Below, piece by piece: positions 17,038 through 23,435 of a stretch of 41,510 nucleotides of DNA (position 1 is its first letter; each line of letters opens with the position of its first letter). The notes under the pieces are model-generated. The model was not told the DNA's origin. It did no database searches and saw nothing but the letters and a program-made list of their open reading frames with translations. The stretch comes from Chloroflexota bacterium. GTDB taxonomy: Bacteria; Chloroflexota; Anaerolineae; Anaerolineales; Villigracilaceae. The DNA is taken from the NCBI GenBank assembly GCA_024224815.1, contig JAAENC010000505.1, positions 1-41,510 of the forward strand. The letters are read 5' to 3'. The translations under genes were made by a program, and so were the position numbers.

Positions 17038-17654
17038 AATAATCCTTTCTTTTTCAAGTCACCGTACACTATGTTTATTTGAGATTTTGACATCTCGTCA
17101 ATACTTCCGAGGTTAAAGTATGAAAGCAATTTACTCATGTACTCCTCGTTTTTTAATGAGTACGCTACTACTTCATCTTTAATCGGGTCAACTGGAATAG
17201 CTATTTGCTCCTTGCTTTTGTCCTTGTCTGGGTCTTCACCTGTGGCAATTTTATACGCATTGAGGAGAGCGTACTTTCTTGCATAAGTAGAGGCTTTCCC
17301 AAATCCTTTGTCTCCAGAATCAAGGCCTCTACCAAACGATTCAATATCGATAAATTCTTCTGGATTATCAACATTCACAATACGAAGCGTCATTTTTACA
17401 ATATCTACGTAGTTTATTGTTTCACCGCCTCTATCTCTTTGAACCCTTAATGCTTGCGTTTCTACAAGCTCCTGCTTGATTGGAATACTTACTATTCCGT
17501 GAGCCAATTCCGCTTCTTTAACAACCAAAACGACATTTATATCGCTAACCGCTTTGTATGAATAGTCCCCTTTCCCGACAGTCATATTCTTCTCAATGTT
17601 TCTAATCTCGTTAGATACGGCTTGGATTCTCTGGTATAAATTTAGTTCGCTCAT
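17034..17654 (-). CDS. erf: ERF-family single-strand annealing protein
   Basis: A 206-aa protein with the ERF signature: SYKAVSDINVVL near the start, SFGRGLDSGDKGFGKASTYARKYALLNAYKIATGEDPD in the middle (the G..K..TYA.KYALL core). It pairs complementary single strands in recombination and genome circularisation. Coupled to the exonuclease gene by a 4-bp overlap and to the YopX gene by another. Confidence 0.85.
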   Translation of the reverse strand: MSELNLYQRIQAVSNEIRNIEKNMTVGKGDYSYKAVSDINVVLVVKEAELAHGIVSIPIKQELVETQALRVQRDRGGETINYVDIVKMTLRIVNVDNPEEFIDIESFGRGLDSGDKGFGKASTYARKYALLNAYKIATGEDPDKDKSKEQIAIPVDPIKDEVVAYSLKNEEYMSKLLSYFNLGSIDEMSKSQINIVYGDLKKKGLL

Positions 17655-18079
17655 GACTTTCCTCCTTTCAATAATTCTGGGTTATCGTGGATATTCCCTA
17701 TTATTTTTATGTTTTCTTTAAAACTATCCCACCAATTCTCGTTTGCCTGCTTCCAGTCATGACAATCAGCTTTTTCACACAAATCACTTATATTAGCTAA
17801 GCAAAAAGAGGCGCAATTATCTTTAAATTTTATAAGTTTCGGATATTTTTCATTTACGGTTATAATATCCCCTTCGTATATCTCCTTTCCATTCTTATCA
17901 AGTAGTCCGGTGAACTGTCCGACTGTATCGGGGTCTACGTAATAGTACGTATTGTTTGACGCCCCTTCAAATGGTTTTGAGTATATTCTAACTCCATTTA
18001 ATGGGTCTAAAACTAAATACCCATACGTCCACTCTTTTAAACTTTCTGTTTTTCCTCTGAATTTTATCTGCCTTTTCAT
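17651..18079 (-). CDS. YopX-family protein, first copy
   Basis: A 142-aa YopX protein: MKRQIKFRGK at the start, DTVGQFTGLLDKNGKEIYEGDII in the middle and IIGNIHDNPELLK at the end. Function unknown; the family is widespread in phages and forms a multimeric beta-barrel-like fold. A second, diverged copy is encoded at 26718 on the other strand. Confidence 0.85.
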   Translation of the reverse strand: MKRQIKFRGKTESLKEWTYGYLVLDPLNGVRIYSKPFEGASNNTYYYVDPDTVGQFTGLLDKNGKEIYEGDIITVNEKYPKLIKFKDNCASFCLANISDLCEKADCHDWKQANENWWDSFKENIKIIGNIHDNPELLKGGKS

Positions 18080-18204
18080 TTCTTTCTCTCCTTCTTTTTA
18101 TCGCAATTAATATAATGAACTTCAATCGTCTTTCCAATTATAGGACAGTCTTGCACTGTGTACTCGACCGCCACAACCTTTTCAGTTCTTTTTCTTTTCC
18201 CCAT
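18076..18204 (-). CDS. Small basic hypothetical protein
   Basis: A 42-aa protein (MGKRKRTEKVVAVEYTV... KKERKK) with basic ends and a short beta-type centre. ATG at 18204, stop overlapping the YopX start as ATGA, so it is translationally coupled. It is too short for family assignment. Confidence 0.5.
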   Translation of the reverse strand: MGKRKRTEKVVAVEYTVQDCPIIGKTIEVHYINCDKKKERKK

Positions 18205-18205
18205 C

Positions 18206-18430
18206 TTAAAAATTCCTTGTAACTTTAATCCACTTATTTAACTTACTTGATGTAACAGAGTACGCAGACTCTCCTTTTTGCACCTTTCCGTCAATGATCG
18301 CACATCTATTCATATCTGCCGCACATCGTCTTAGCTTTGTTACTAAGTTGTAGCTAAATTCGAATGATGCACAGTCGTCTTTTGCTGAAAGCATTTCGAT
18401 AATTTTTCTTTCGTTTGAACCTTTTGCCAT
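18206..18430 (-). CDS. Small hypothetical protein
   Basis: A 74-aa soluble protein, helical at the start (NERKIIEMLSAKDDC). Ends one base before the next small gene. The C-terminal part (SAYSVTSSKLNKWIKVTRNF) looks like a beta strand pair. No family recognised. Confidence 0.55.
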   Translation of the reverse strand: MAKGSNERKIIEMLSAKDDCASFEFSYNLVTKLRRCAADMNRCAIIDGKVQKGESAYSVTSSKLNKWIKVTRNF

Positions 18431-18432
18431 AG

Positions 18433-18705
18433 TTATTTGCTTTTATTGATTAGTTCGTAAATTGGTTTTAATAGCTCTTTGCATTGTTTTGAAGTTGGAG
18501 CAAGAATTCCGTTTGTAAATATTCTAACGTTAAAATCTTCATCCTTTGACGCTCCCCACCCATTCTTGTAAGCCTGAAACGAAACAAGACCAACGTGCGG
18601 TTGCGTCGTCACAAAAATTTGCAACCCATTTCTTTTTGATGCTCTAAAGCTATCAGCAATAGCTTTTTCAACCATTCCTTTCACTGTGTAACTTTTCTTT
18701 GCCAT
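18433..18705 (-). CDS. Small hypothetical protein
   Basis: A 90-aa protein when started at the ATG at 18705 (MAKKSYTVKGMVEKA), which is preceded by a clean A/T leader; the longer upstream frame would overlap the preceding gene by 52 bp and is less likely. Mixed helix then strand (GLQIFVTTQPHVGLVSF). No family recognised. Confidence 0.55.
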   Translation of the reverse strand: MAKKSYTVKGMVEKAIADSFRASKRNGLQIFVTTQPHVGLVSFQAYKNGWGASKDEDFNVRIFTNGILAPTSKQCKELLKPIYELINKSK

Positions 18706-18716
18706 AATATTAATTT

Positions 18717-19076
18717 TTAGTAGGCGAACATTCCGCCCAATGTTTCGTAATCTTTTTGATAATCCCAAGCAGAAGCACGCTCACGCTCTTCTAGGTTTAG
18801 CATCTTGACCGTTTTGTCAAGCTCAGAGCCAATTTTTCTTGCTATGTTTTCCAAGCAAACAGATCCTTTTGCACATCCCTTGATAACATCAACGCTTGTA
18901 ATTTCGATCTCTGAGTAATCGTTCATTGCCATACACTCAATATCGACAAACACCGTTGTGTTTTCGTTTATTTCAACTTCAATAGTTCCGGATTCCATTT
19001 TCAACCCCATTTGAACCTCTTTGATGGCCCGCCCGATTGAGTTGCGCGTGACTGTGATAAAGTTTGATGTGCTCAT
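18717..19076 (-). CDS. Hypothetical protein
   Basis: A 119-aa protein. An N-terminal helix (FITVTRNSIGRAIKEVQMGL) is followed by a strand-rich centre (TIEVEINENTTVFVDIECM) and a helical C-terminus. It overlaps the small membrane protein gene by 4 bp. The family is not recognised. Confidence 0.55.
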   Translation of the reverse strand: MSTSNFITVTRNSIGRAIKEVQMGLKMESGTIEVEINENTTVFVDIECMAMNDYSEIEITSVDVIKGCAKGSVCLENIARKIGSELDKTVKMLNLEERERASAWDYQKDYETLGGMFAY

Positions 19077-19228
19077 TTCTTTGCTCCTTTCTTGTCTGAT
19101 TTAATAAGTAAAACAGATGTAAATGTAAATGCAAAAACGGATGCTCCGAAAAGTGGGCTTAAAGAGGCTGATGTAATTACCATCGCTATAAACGATAAAA
19201 CCCATACTGTAAGTAATGTTGTTTTCAT
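19073..19228 (-). CDS. Small two-helix membrane protein
   Basis: A 51-aa protein from the ATG at 19228 (MKTTLLTVWVLSFIAMVI), with two hydrophobic segments and a basic end (KSDKKGAKK). An upstream in-frame ATG at 19258 sits on the promoter and is rejected. First gene after the promoter at 19256-19285. Possible roles include superinfection immunity or membrane anchoring; nothing decides this. Confidence 0.55.
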   Translation of the reverse strand: MKTTLLTVWVLSFIAMVITSASLSPLFGASVFAFTFTSVLLIKSDKKGAKK

Positions 19229-19255
19229 ATAACTGTTAGTTTTAATTTGATGATA

Positions 19256-19285
19256 CAAAGATACGGTTTATAATTTAACTACAAA
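19256..19285 (-). promoter_or_regulatory. Leftward promoter for the small-gene and recombination operon
   Basis: Minus-strand -33 TTTG (19282-19285), 18-bp spacer and -7 TATCTTTG (19256-19263). The RNA would begin CATCAAATTAAAA, a start also seen after the promoters at 40956 and, in part, 25463. The next gene starts at 19228. It probably drives everything from here down to 15993 or further. Confidence 0.75.
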
Positions 19286-19301
19286 ACATTTTGCTTATTT
19301 A

Positions 19302-19315
19302 TTTGATGCATCAAA
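19302..19315. promoter_or_regulatory. 14-bp perfect palindrome upstream of a promoter
   Basis: TTTGATGCATCAAA is a perfect inverted repeat about 17 bp upstream of the -33 box at 19282. Its half-site resembles the TTTGATG words found around several promoters in this genome. A dimeric regulator site is plausible. The genome's own HTH proteins are candidates, but there is no direct evidence. Confidence 0.4.
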
Positions 19316-19340
19316 ACATTATTTAACTTATGACATAAAA

Positions 19341-19425
19341 AATCCCCGAAACGGGATTAACCGGAACGGGGACTCTCATAAACAAACTAACTAATTAATA
19401 TTATGAATGAAAACTTCTACAATGC
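19341..19425 (-). ncRNA. Candidate short RNA with terminator
   Basis: A minus-strand TATCTTTG box (19426-19433) lies at the very end of the antirepressor gene. About 50 AU-rich bases follow, then a stem of TCCCCG (19343-19348) with CGGGGA (19367-19372), and a six-base U-run. No reading frame fits. A 7-nt segment ATTAATT near 19397-19403 can pair, with two G-U pairs, with GGTTAAT in the hairpin loop, weakly echoing the pseudoknot elements described elsewhere. The hairpin also serves as terminator for the gene ending at 19437. Confidence 0.35.
19342..19373 (-). terminator. Intrinsic terminator
   Basis: Stem TCCCCG/CGGGGA with an 18-nt loop that holds a further short CGG/CCG pairing, followed on the minus strand by TTTTTT. 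It ends transcripts coming from the antirepressor gene and separates them from the operon starting at 19256. Confidence 0.75.
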
Positions 19426-19436
19426 AAAGATAGTGA

Positions 19437-20195
19437 TTATTTTTGGTTCTCCAACTGTTTGCGGATAAAATCCAATCCTTTTTGATAAACAAGCGTTTTA
19501 AAGTTAATGCACACCTCGCCGTCCTTCATATAGCTTTGCTCGATCACACGGAAGAAACCACGATCTATATAGCTTTGGTATGGCTGGTTGTTCATCATCA
19601 ATATTTTGTTTTGTCTCAAAAACTCAAATAGATTGTTTCTGCCCATTCCTTTAATTGCAAGAACCTTCGCAACCTCTCCAAGCCCGATAGCCGTTTTGCT
19701 TTCTGCAACAGAATCGAAAAACTCAACCTTTGGCTTTTGCTCTTCAATGATTTCAAATTGCTTTTTGTTTTCCTCAAGCAGCCGTTTTTTTGAGTCAAGT
19801 GTAGCAAGGATAAACGATTTTGATGTCGGGTCGAGGTCGCCAAAATAAGACTCTACAAACATTTCTGTATTCGAAACGTGACCACCTGTTTTTCGAACAG
19901 ACTTTAGCATTTTCTTAATCTCTGCCTTAAACTGTTTTGCGATTGATTTTCGGCTCTGCATTAACACCTCATACAGCCCGTCTTCGGTTAAGAAATTGCA
20001 TTCACCTTGCAAGCCGCCTAAGTTTAACTTAGTCACCTCTTCTTCATCAATTCGACTAACCATATCGGTAACGTTTGACAAGCCAATCCACGCGGCAACA
20101 TCTTTTGCCAAAAACAACGGTTCCTCAAATGTTCCGTAAACTTGAACATTGTAATTAAAGATTTTCTCTTCTTTGATAACTTCTAACTTATTCAT
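19437..20195 (-). CDS. Bro-N / KilAC phage antirepressor
   Basis: 252 aa. The N-terminal Bro domain (FNYNVQVYGTFEEPLFLAKDVAAWIGLSNVTDMVSRID ... FLTEDGLYEVLMQSRKSIAKQFK, in pieces) is DNA-binding. After a helical linker comes a KilAC domain (TAIGLGEVAKVLAIKGMGRNNLFEFLRQNKILM ... YIDRGFFRVIEQSY). Proteins of this layout act as antirepressors or phage regulators. Its mRNA leader contains a pseudoknot-type RNA element (20211-20299) that would influence expression. It is one of three antirepressor-type genes in the genome. Confidence 0.85.
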   Translation of the reverse strand: MNKLEVIKEEKIFNYNVQVYGTFEEPLFLAKDVAAWIGLSNVTDMVSRIDEEEVTKLNLGGLQGECNFLTEDGLYEVLMQSRKSIAKQFKAEIKKMLKSVRKTGGHVSNTEMFVESYFGDLDPTSKSFILATLDSKKRLLEENKKQFEIIEEQKPKVEFFDSVAESKTAIGLGEVAKVLAIKGMGRNNLFEFLRQNKILMMNNQPYQSYIDRGFFRVIEQSYMKDGEVCINFKTLVYQKGLDFIRKQLENQK

Positions 20196-20210
20196 ATCTT
20201 TTAAAATTTA

Positions 20211-20299
20211 AAAGGGAATTGTACTGGCGTCCACTCCAAATACAATTCCCTTTATGGTATTAACCTAATTTCCTATAGTTGAGTGGACGTTCAACGCCA
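20211..20299 (-). ncRNA. Pseudoknot leader element 3, before the Bro-KilAC gene
   Basis: Minus strand. Starting 11 nt after the -7 box, CGTCCACTC (positions 20289-20281) is perfectly complementary, over 9 bp, to GAGTGGACG in the loop (20236-20228) of a downstream hairpin. That hairpin has a 13-bp perfect stem: AAAGGGAATTGTA (20253-20241 read leftward) with TACAATTCCCTTT (20223-20211), followed by TTAAATTTT. Loop and leader together form a classic H-type pseudoknot. The ATG of the antirepressor gene is at 20195. The design matches the elements at 22295, 23436 and 40179. Confidence 0.65.
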
Positions 20300-20331
20300 C
20301 AAAGATAAAAAACTATTTCTTAAATAACAAA
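20300..20331 (-). promoter_or_regulatory. Promoter of leader element 3
   Basis: Minus-strand -33 TTTG (20328-20331), a 20-bp spacer and -7 TATCTTTG (20300-20307). It overlaps the last codons of the u-spanin gene and is immediately followed by the pseudoknot leader of the Bro-KilAC gene. Confidence 0.75.
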
Positions 20332-20849
20332 CAAATCTTCGGATAAAAAACAAAAAACAAATAAGCCCCAACTATAAACAGTATCGAGTACATAAAGCCG
20401 CTGCTTGTCTTTGCTTCCTTCTTACTATCTTCTTTCACCTCGCTTTTGATAACCAATTCATCCGTTTCAGAAACACCGCTTTTCTCTTCGACTACGGCAT
20501 TTTCATTTTTCTTTGTGTTATTGTGCTTCTTCTTCTTTATTATTGTTTCAGAAGCAACTGGCGGCTTTCCTGTCTCTTTATCCACTGGCTTTGTTGTGTC
20601 GTACTCAATTCGAACCGTTTCCGTTTCCTCGGTTTCCTCTCCGATCTCGGTTTTATTTGAAATAACAGACACAGAAGATGTGTCCGACTTATGCCGTATA
20701 TCCGATACTTCCGTGCTTGATTGGTGAGAGGATGAAGATTTGTAAGTTCCGCATGATGATAGCAATCCTATCGCCATCATCGAAAAACCAAAAGCTAACC
20801 ACCTTGATAGATGGATAGCTTCTTTTCTTGTTAGTTGATCTTCTTCCAT
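20313..20849 (-). CDS. Unimolecular spanin-like lipoprotein
   Basis: A 178-aa protein with a lipoprotein signal (hydrophobic stretch then LLSSC, Cys33), a long periplasmic region rich in Ser, Glu and Lys, and a C-terminal transmembrane helix (SGFMYSILFIVGAYLFFVF). An outer-membrane lipid anchor plus an inner-membrane helix is the layout of u-spanins such as T1 gp11, which fuse the two membranes at the last step of Gram-negative lysis. It overlaps the muramidase gene at a shared start-stop, which supports a lysis role. Confidence 0.75.
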   Translation of the reverse strand: MEEDQLTRKEAIHLSRWLAFGFSMMAIGLLSSCGTYKSSSSHQSSTEVSDIRHKSDTSSVSVISNKTEIGEETEETETVRIEYDTTKPVDKETGKPPVASETIIKKKKHNNTKKNENAVVEEKSGVSETDELVIKSEVKEDSKKEAKTSSGFMYSILFIVGAYLFFVFYPKICLLFKK

Positions 20850-21367
20850 TAATCTTCGAATTTAAAATCATTAATCCGGTTTAACCAGCCTTTTTTAAAT
20901 TTGTTGTTTGCTGGTCTTGCATCACATATCCGATCAATAAAAGCTATTCTCTCTCTTTTAATTGCTTCAAATAAAGAAGAAGCGGATAAGGAATTAACGG
21001 CTTTAATTGTTATCTCACCAACAACTCCGTCAGCCTTTACTCCGATTAAAGATTGAGGTATTTTAATGCCGTGAACACCGGAAGCCCAAACCCAATCAAC
21101 CAATATATTTGCAACTGATTGATTGTTTATTTCGTCAGCCCTCCATCTATCCCAATACATTGTTTTTAAAATCTCAGTCCAGTCTGATGTGCTTAGATTT
21201 TTTAGGCGCTCAATCGTTGGTTTTGGATATCCCTTTTTTCGGCAGTAAGCCTCGTATGTTCCAATCGTTACTCCTTTGTTTGTTGCTCCACCAAGATCAT
21301 CGGCATCGTTAACAAATCCTCCCTCCCACTTAAGAATAAAAGGAGCTAACTTATTTACATCGCTCAT
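20849..21367 (-). CDS. GH108 N-acetylmuramidase endolysin
   Basis: 172 aa. LKWEGGFVND carries the catalytic Glu15 of glycoside hydrolase family 108 and GGATNKGVTIGTYEAY is the following conserved loop. The rest includes MYWDRWRADEI and LVDWVWASG of the catalytic domain, and GVVGEITIKAVN of the C-terminal peptidoglycan-binding-type region. It is complete. With the spanin it forms a lysis cassette on the minus strand, separate from the holin block at 10-11.9 kb. It lacks a signal peptide, so it needs a holin. Confidence 0.9.
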   Translation of the reverse strand: MSDVNKLAPFILKWEGGFVNDADDLGGATNKGVTIGTYEAYCRKKGYPKPTIERLKNLSTSDWTEILKTMYWDRWRADEINNQSVANILVDWVWASGVHGIKIPQSLIGVKADGVVGEITIKAVNSLSASSLFEAIKRERIAFIDRICDARPANNKFKKGWLNRINDFKFED

Positions 21368-21612
21368 TTCGCCACCTCCTTTCCTTCCATGTCAAACAAC
21401 TCATTCGGGGTACATCCAAACTCGCTGCAGAGCGGCTCAATCCATTCAGCTCGGAATCTCACCGTTTTACCGTTAAGGATGTTGCCGATGTTGCAAAGTG
21501 CGCTGATCTCCGGTGCATCGGGAAACAGCTTTTTTGATAACTTTTTTCTGTCTACTTTGTTTCCTGCTGCTTTGTGAGCAAGGAAAATTTCGTTAATTCT
21601 AAATCTACTCAT
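21364..21612 (-). CDS. Small HTH-like protein
   Basis: An 82-aa protein from the ATG at 21612 (MSRFRINEIFLAHKAAGNKV). The core (ISALCNIGNILNGKTVRFRAEWIEPLCSEFGCTPNELF, in pieces) has the size and pattern of an Xre/Cro-type helix-turn-helix, ending ELFDMEGKE. Start chosen because upstream residues overlap the neighbouring gene. As a DNA-binding protein near the divergent control region it is a candidate repressor of the phage switch. Confidence 0.65.
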   Translation of the reverse strand: MSRFRINEIFLAHKAAGNKVDRKKLSKKLFPDAPEISALCNIGNILNGKTVRFRAEWIEPLCSEFGCTPNELFDMEGKEVAK

Positions 21613-21637
21613 TTTTTTTATTAATTTAATTAAGTTA

Positions 21638-21829
21638 CTACTCAAACATTCCAGTAAGTACCACCCATGCAGCAAACGAAAAAATAGATGATAAGTACAA
21701 AAACGTAAATGCTCGTTTAGCCGTTTCTGTTGGGTCTACATCGGGAAAAAGACACCAATCATTATAAATTCCAACGCTGGCCAAATAGTCTCCGACAACC
21801 ACAATTAATACTACTAAAAATGTTTTCAT
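21638..21829 (-). CDS. Small membrane protein, possible holin partner
   Basis: A 63-aa protein from the ATG at 21829, coupled by ATGA to the Cys-rich gene. Two hydrophobic helices (MKTFLVVLIVVVGDYLASVG and the stretch FLYLSSIFSFAAWVVLTGMF) separated by a short acidic loop. Its position two genes upstream of the muramidase and spanin makes a small holin or antiholin role reasonable. No family match is recognised. Confidence 0.5.
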   Translation of the reverse strand: MKTFLVVLIVVVGDYLASVGIYNDWCLFPDVDPTETAKRAFTFLYLSSIFSFAAWVVLTGMFE

Positions 21830-21987
21830 GATTTTTTTTGTTCTACTTTCTTTTCGAATTTTCCGCAACCGCATTTAAAGTGAGCTTCAACGCAGGCAAA
21901 TGTTTTTCCGCAAATTGATGCCGTAATACCCATGTAGCTGCGGTTGGCGTAAAACACGCAATTTCCACAAATCTTTTTTGTTTTCAT
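21826..21987 (-). CDS. Small cysteine-rich protein
   Basis: A 53-aa protein with CGNC near the start and CGKTFACVEAHFKCGCGKF later, giving seven cysteines and one His, enough for one or two zinc sites. ATG at 21987; its stop overlaps the next gene's start. It is the first gene after the leftward promoter at 22005-22036. Confidence 0.6.
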   Translation of the reverse strand: MKTKKICGNCVFYANRSYMGITASICGKTFACVEAHFKCGCGKFEKKVEQKKS

Positions 21988-22004
21988 AATTCGTTTTGTT
22001 TCTG

Positions 22005-22036
22005 CAAATATAGTAACTTTTTAAATGCTATCCAAA
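22005..22036 (-). promoter_or_regulatory. Main leftward promoter of the control region
   Basis: Minus-strand -33 TTTG (22033-22036), 20-bp spacer, -7 TATATTTG (22005-22012). Points left, into the Cys-rich, membrane, HTH, muramidase and spanin genes. The rightward promoter at 22264-22294 faces the other way, so the two define a divergent switch region. Confidence 0.75.
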
Positions 22037-22083
22037 TTTTAAATAGAAAAATTTAAAAATCTTTTGCGCGCGTAGATATTTGT

Positions 22084-22119
22084 GTTTACTATATGGTTTA
22101 CTATATGGTTTACTATCTG
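22084..22119. repeat. Three 12-bp tandem repeats
   Basis: GTTTACTATATG at 22084-22095 and 22096-22107, then GTTTACTATCTG at 22108-22119 (one change). They lie in the middle of the divergent control region, between the leftward and rightward promoters. They could be operator or origin iterons, or coding repeats of the remnant frame (SKPY) on the minus strand. Confidence 0.85.
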
Positions 22120-22263
22120 GTATAGGTTCATCATTTCGCGTATTTCCATTTTTCATTTTGCGTAAATGAGATTTTCCAGTTAGTTGATCTCCATTTTGCA
22201 TTTTAAGTAAATGGATGCATACGTATTGATTAATGCTTTTTCTAAAAAATAATGATCGATTTG

Positions 22264-22294
22264 TTTGTTTATTGAAAAATAGATCGTATATTTG
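22264..22294 (+). promoter_or_regulatory. Main rightward promoter
   Basis: -33 TTTG (22264-22267), 19-bp spacer and -7 TATATTTG (22287-22294), a full match to the Bacteroidota consensus. It gives an RNA leader of about 400 nt before the KilA-N gene at 22707. Confidence 0.85.
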
Positions 22295-22396
22295 CAATGT
22301 AAATCAATCCTGATACGATTTCACAAAAAACAAGGCTAGAGTGCAACAATATATGCAACCCCGGTGAAACAGAGTCAGGACTGTTTTGCTGGGGTT
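22295..22396 (+). ncRNA. Pseudoknot leader element 1
   Basis: Starting 14 nt after the -7 box, TCCTGA (22308-22313) is complementary to TCAGGA (22375-22380). The latter is the loop of a hairpin with stems AACCCC (22357-22362)/GGGGTT (22391-22396) and AAACAG (22367-22372)/CTGTTT (22381-22386). The hairpin is followed by TCTTCTTT. Same order of parts as the elements at 23436, 20299 and 40179, with a different sequence. Confidence 0.6.
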
Positions 22397-22650
22397 TCTT
22401 CTTTGGGAGTAATTGACGGGTCGAAGAAACTTAATTAACGCTACAGACTAGGATAACGTGCATATAGCGAGGCAGTGCTAAAGATGAAGCCGCACGTACG
22501 GGATGCAACCCGTTTAGATTGAAATCAACTCATTGCATTGGTAGTTGATCTGTTGTGATGGTAACTCGTTTATGCGGTTAGTATCTTGCAGAAAGACAAC
22601 GAGGGTTAAACTTCGCTAGGACTTTCTGCATACTGAAGCTCAAATAATCT
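22397..22650 (+). ncRNA. Long structured leader RNA upstream of the KilA-N gene
   Basis: Continues from element 1 with no useful frame. Perfect helices: GTTTCTTC (22394-22401)/GAAGAAAC (22423-22430); CGCTA (22439-22443)/TAGCG (22465-22469), pseudoknotted with ACGTGC (22456-22461)/GCACGT (22492-22497); ACGGG (22498-22502)/CCCGT (22509-22513); ATCAACT (22524-22530)/AGTTGAT (22543-22549); CTCGTT (22565-22570)/AACGAG (22598-22603), pseudoknotted with TGCAGAAAG (22587-22595)/CTTTCTGCA (22622-22630). No match to tmRNA, RNase P or group I or II intron cores was recognised. It has no terminator and probably reads into the gene at 22707. Confidence 0.6.
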
Positions 22651-22706
22651 GATTTTCGGTTAATATCTTACTTAATAATATACTTAATATTTAAAAACAA
22701 AAAGTC

Positions 22707-23393
22707 ATGAAAACAAATCAAGAAATGATTAGAAAGATGGGTGAGTTTAATATCATCCAAAGAACCAACGACGGGTATTTTGATGCAAATGCATTGTTAA
22801 GCCAATGGAATAGGGGCAATAAAAGAAAAAGAATGGTAGATTTTAAAAATAGCAAATCTACTATTGAGTTTATTGAAGCACTAAAGTTTGACGAAAGCCT
22901 TTGGAGAAATTTCGCCAAAGGTGATAATCAAGTAGTTATAAACGTAAAGGGTAGAATGACCAAAAACGGAAGAACCGACGACAAGGTTTGGATGCATCCA
23001 CTTTTATTCATTGACTTCGCCATGTGGATAAACCCATCATTCAAGGTACAAGTATTGAAGTTTGTTTACGATGAAATGGTTCGCTACCGAAACGATGCAG
23101 GTGACGCATATCGTGAACTAAGCGCAGCAATATCAAAGATCGTTCCAAACGACTTCATGCCAAAGGCAATTCAAAAGACAGGAGAAGCGATAAACTGGGT
23201 CGTATTCAATACTCATGAACGCGCATTAAGAAATAAGCATGGAAACGAATCAAAACAAAGGGATTTGTATGAGATCGAAAAGAAAGTTGCTGATCTTATT
23301 AACGACGGGTTTATAACTAGGTTTGACGATGTTATTGCGTATTTAAGAGTTCAGTATCAAAAACGAAACGACCCACAAGTTTTTAAAAAATAA
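22707..23393 (+). CDS. KilA-N domain protein
   Basis: A 228-aa protein with a KilA-N DNA-binding domain (GYFDANALLSQWNRGN; EALKFDESLWRNFAKG; VWMHPLLFIDFAMWINP followed by FKVQVLKFVYDEM). A helical C-terminal part follows. Family members regulate phage development or act as antirepressors. It is the first gene of the rightward block, behind a leader of about 400 nt full of RNA structure, so post-transcriptional control is likely. Confidence 0.85.
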   Translation: MKTNQEMIRKMGEFNIIQRTNDGYFDANALLSQWNRGNKRKRMVDFKNSKSTIEFIEALKFDESLWRNFAKGDNQVVINVKGRMTKNGRTDDKVWMHPLLFIDFAMWINPSFKVQVLKFVYDEMVRYRNDAGDAYRELSAAISKIVPNDFMPKAIQKTGEAINWVVFNTHERALRNKHGNESKQRDLYEIEKKVADLINDGFITRFDDVIAYLRVQYQKRNDPQVFKK

Positions 23394-23404
23394 TTCAAAA
23401 TACA

Positions 23405-23435
23405 TTTGCGCATTAAAATATAATTTGTATCTTTG
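23405..23435 (+). promoter_or_regulatory. Promoter of leader element 2
   Basis: -33 TTTG (23405-23408), 19-bp spacer, -7 TATCTTTG (23428-23435). It lies in the 147-bp gap after the KilA-N gene and drives the element at 23436 and the gene at 23541. Confidence 0.85.

Larger units (their letters stand above)
22028..22297 (-). pseudogene. Possible remnant of a replication-type gene with repeats
   Basis: An 89-codon minus-strand frame through the control region. It has protein-level repeats: HLLKMQNG and HLRKMKNG, then SKPY three times, the last as SKHK. Such linker repeats occur in Bacteroidota phage replication proteins with winged-helix domains. Its start lies on the rightward promoter and no minus-strand promoter precedes it, so it is more likely a remnant than an expressed gene. 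Confidence 0.3.

Noticed and set aside
22084-22119. CRISPR array
   Set aside because: The repeats are 12 bp in direct tandem with no spacers.
22441-22500. Possible group I or group II intron core (CTACAGACTA; GCACGTACGG)
   Set aside because: The P7 partner for the group I word and the 5' half of a group II domain V are both missing, and the surrounding pairings use these bases differently.
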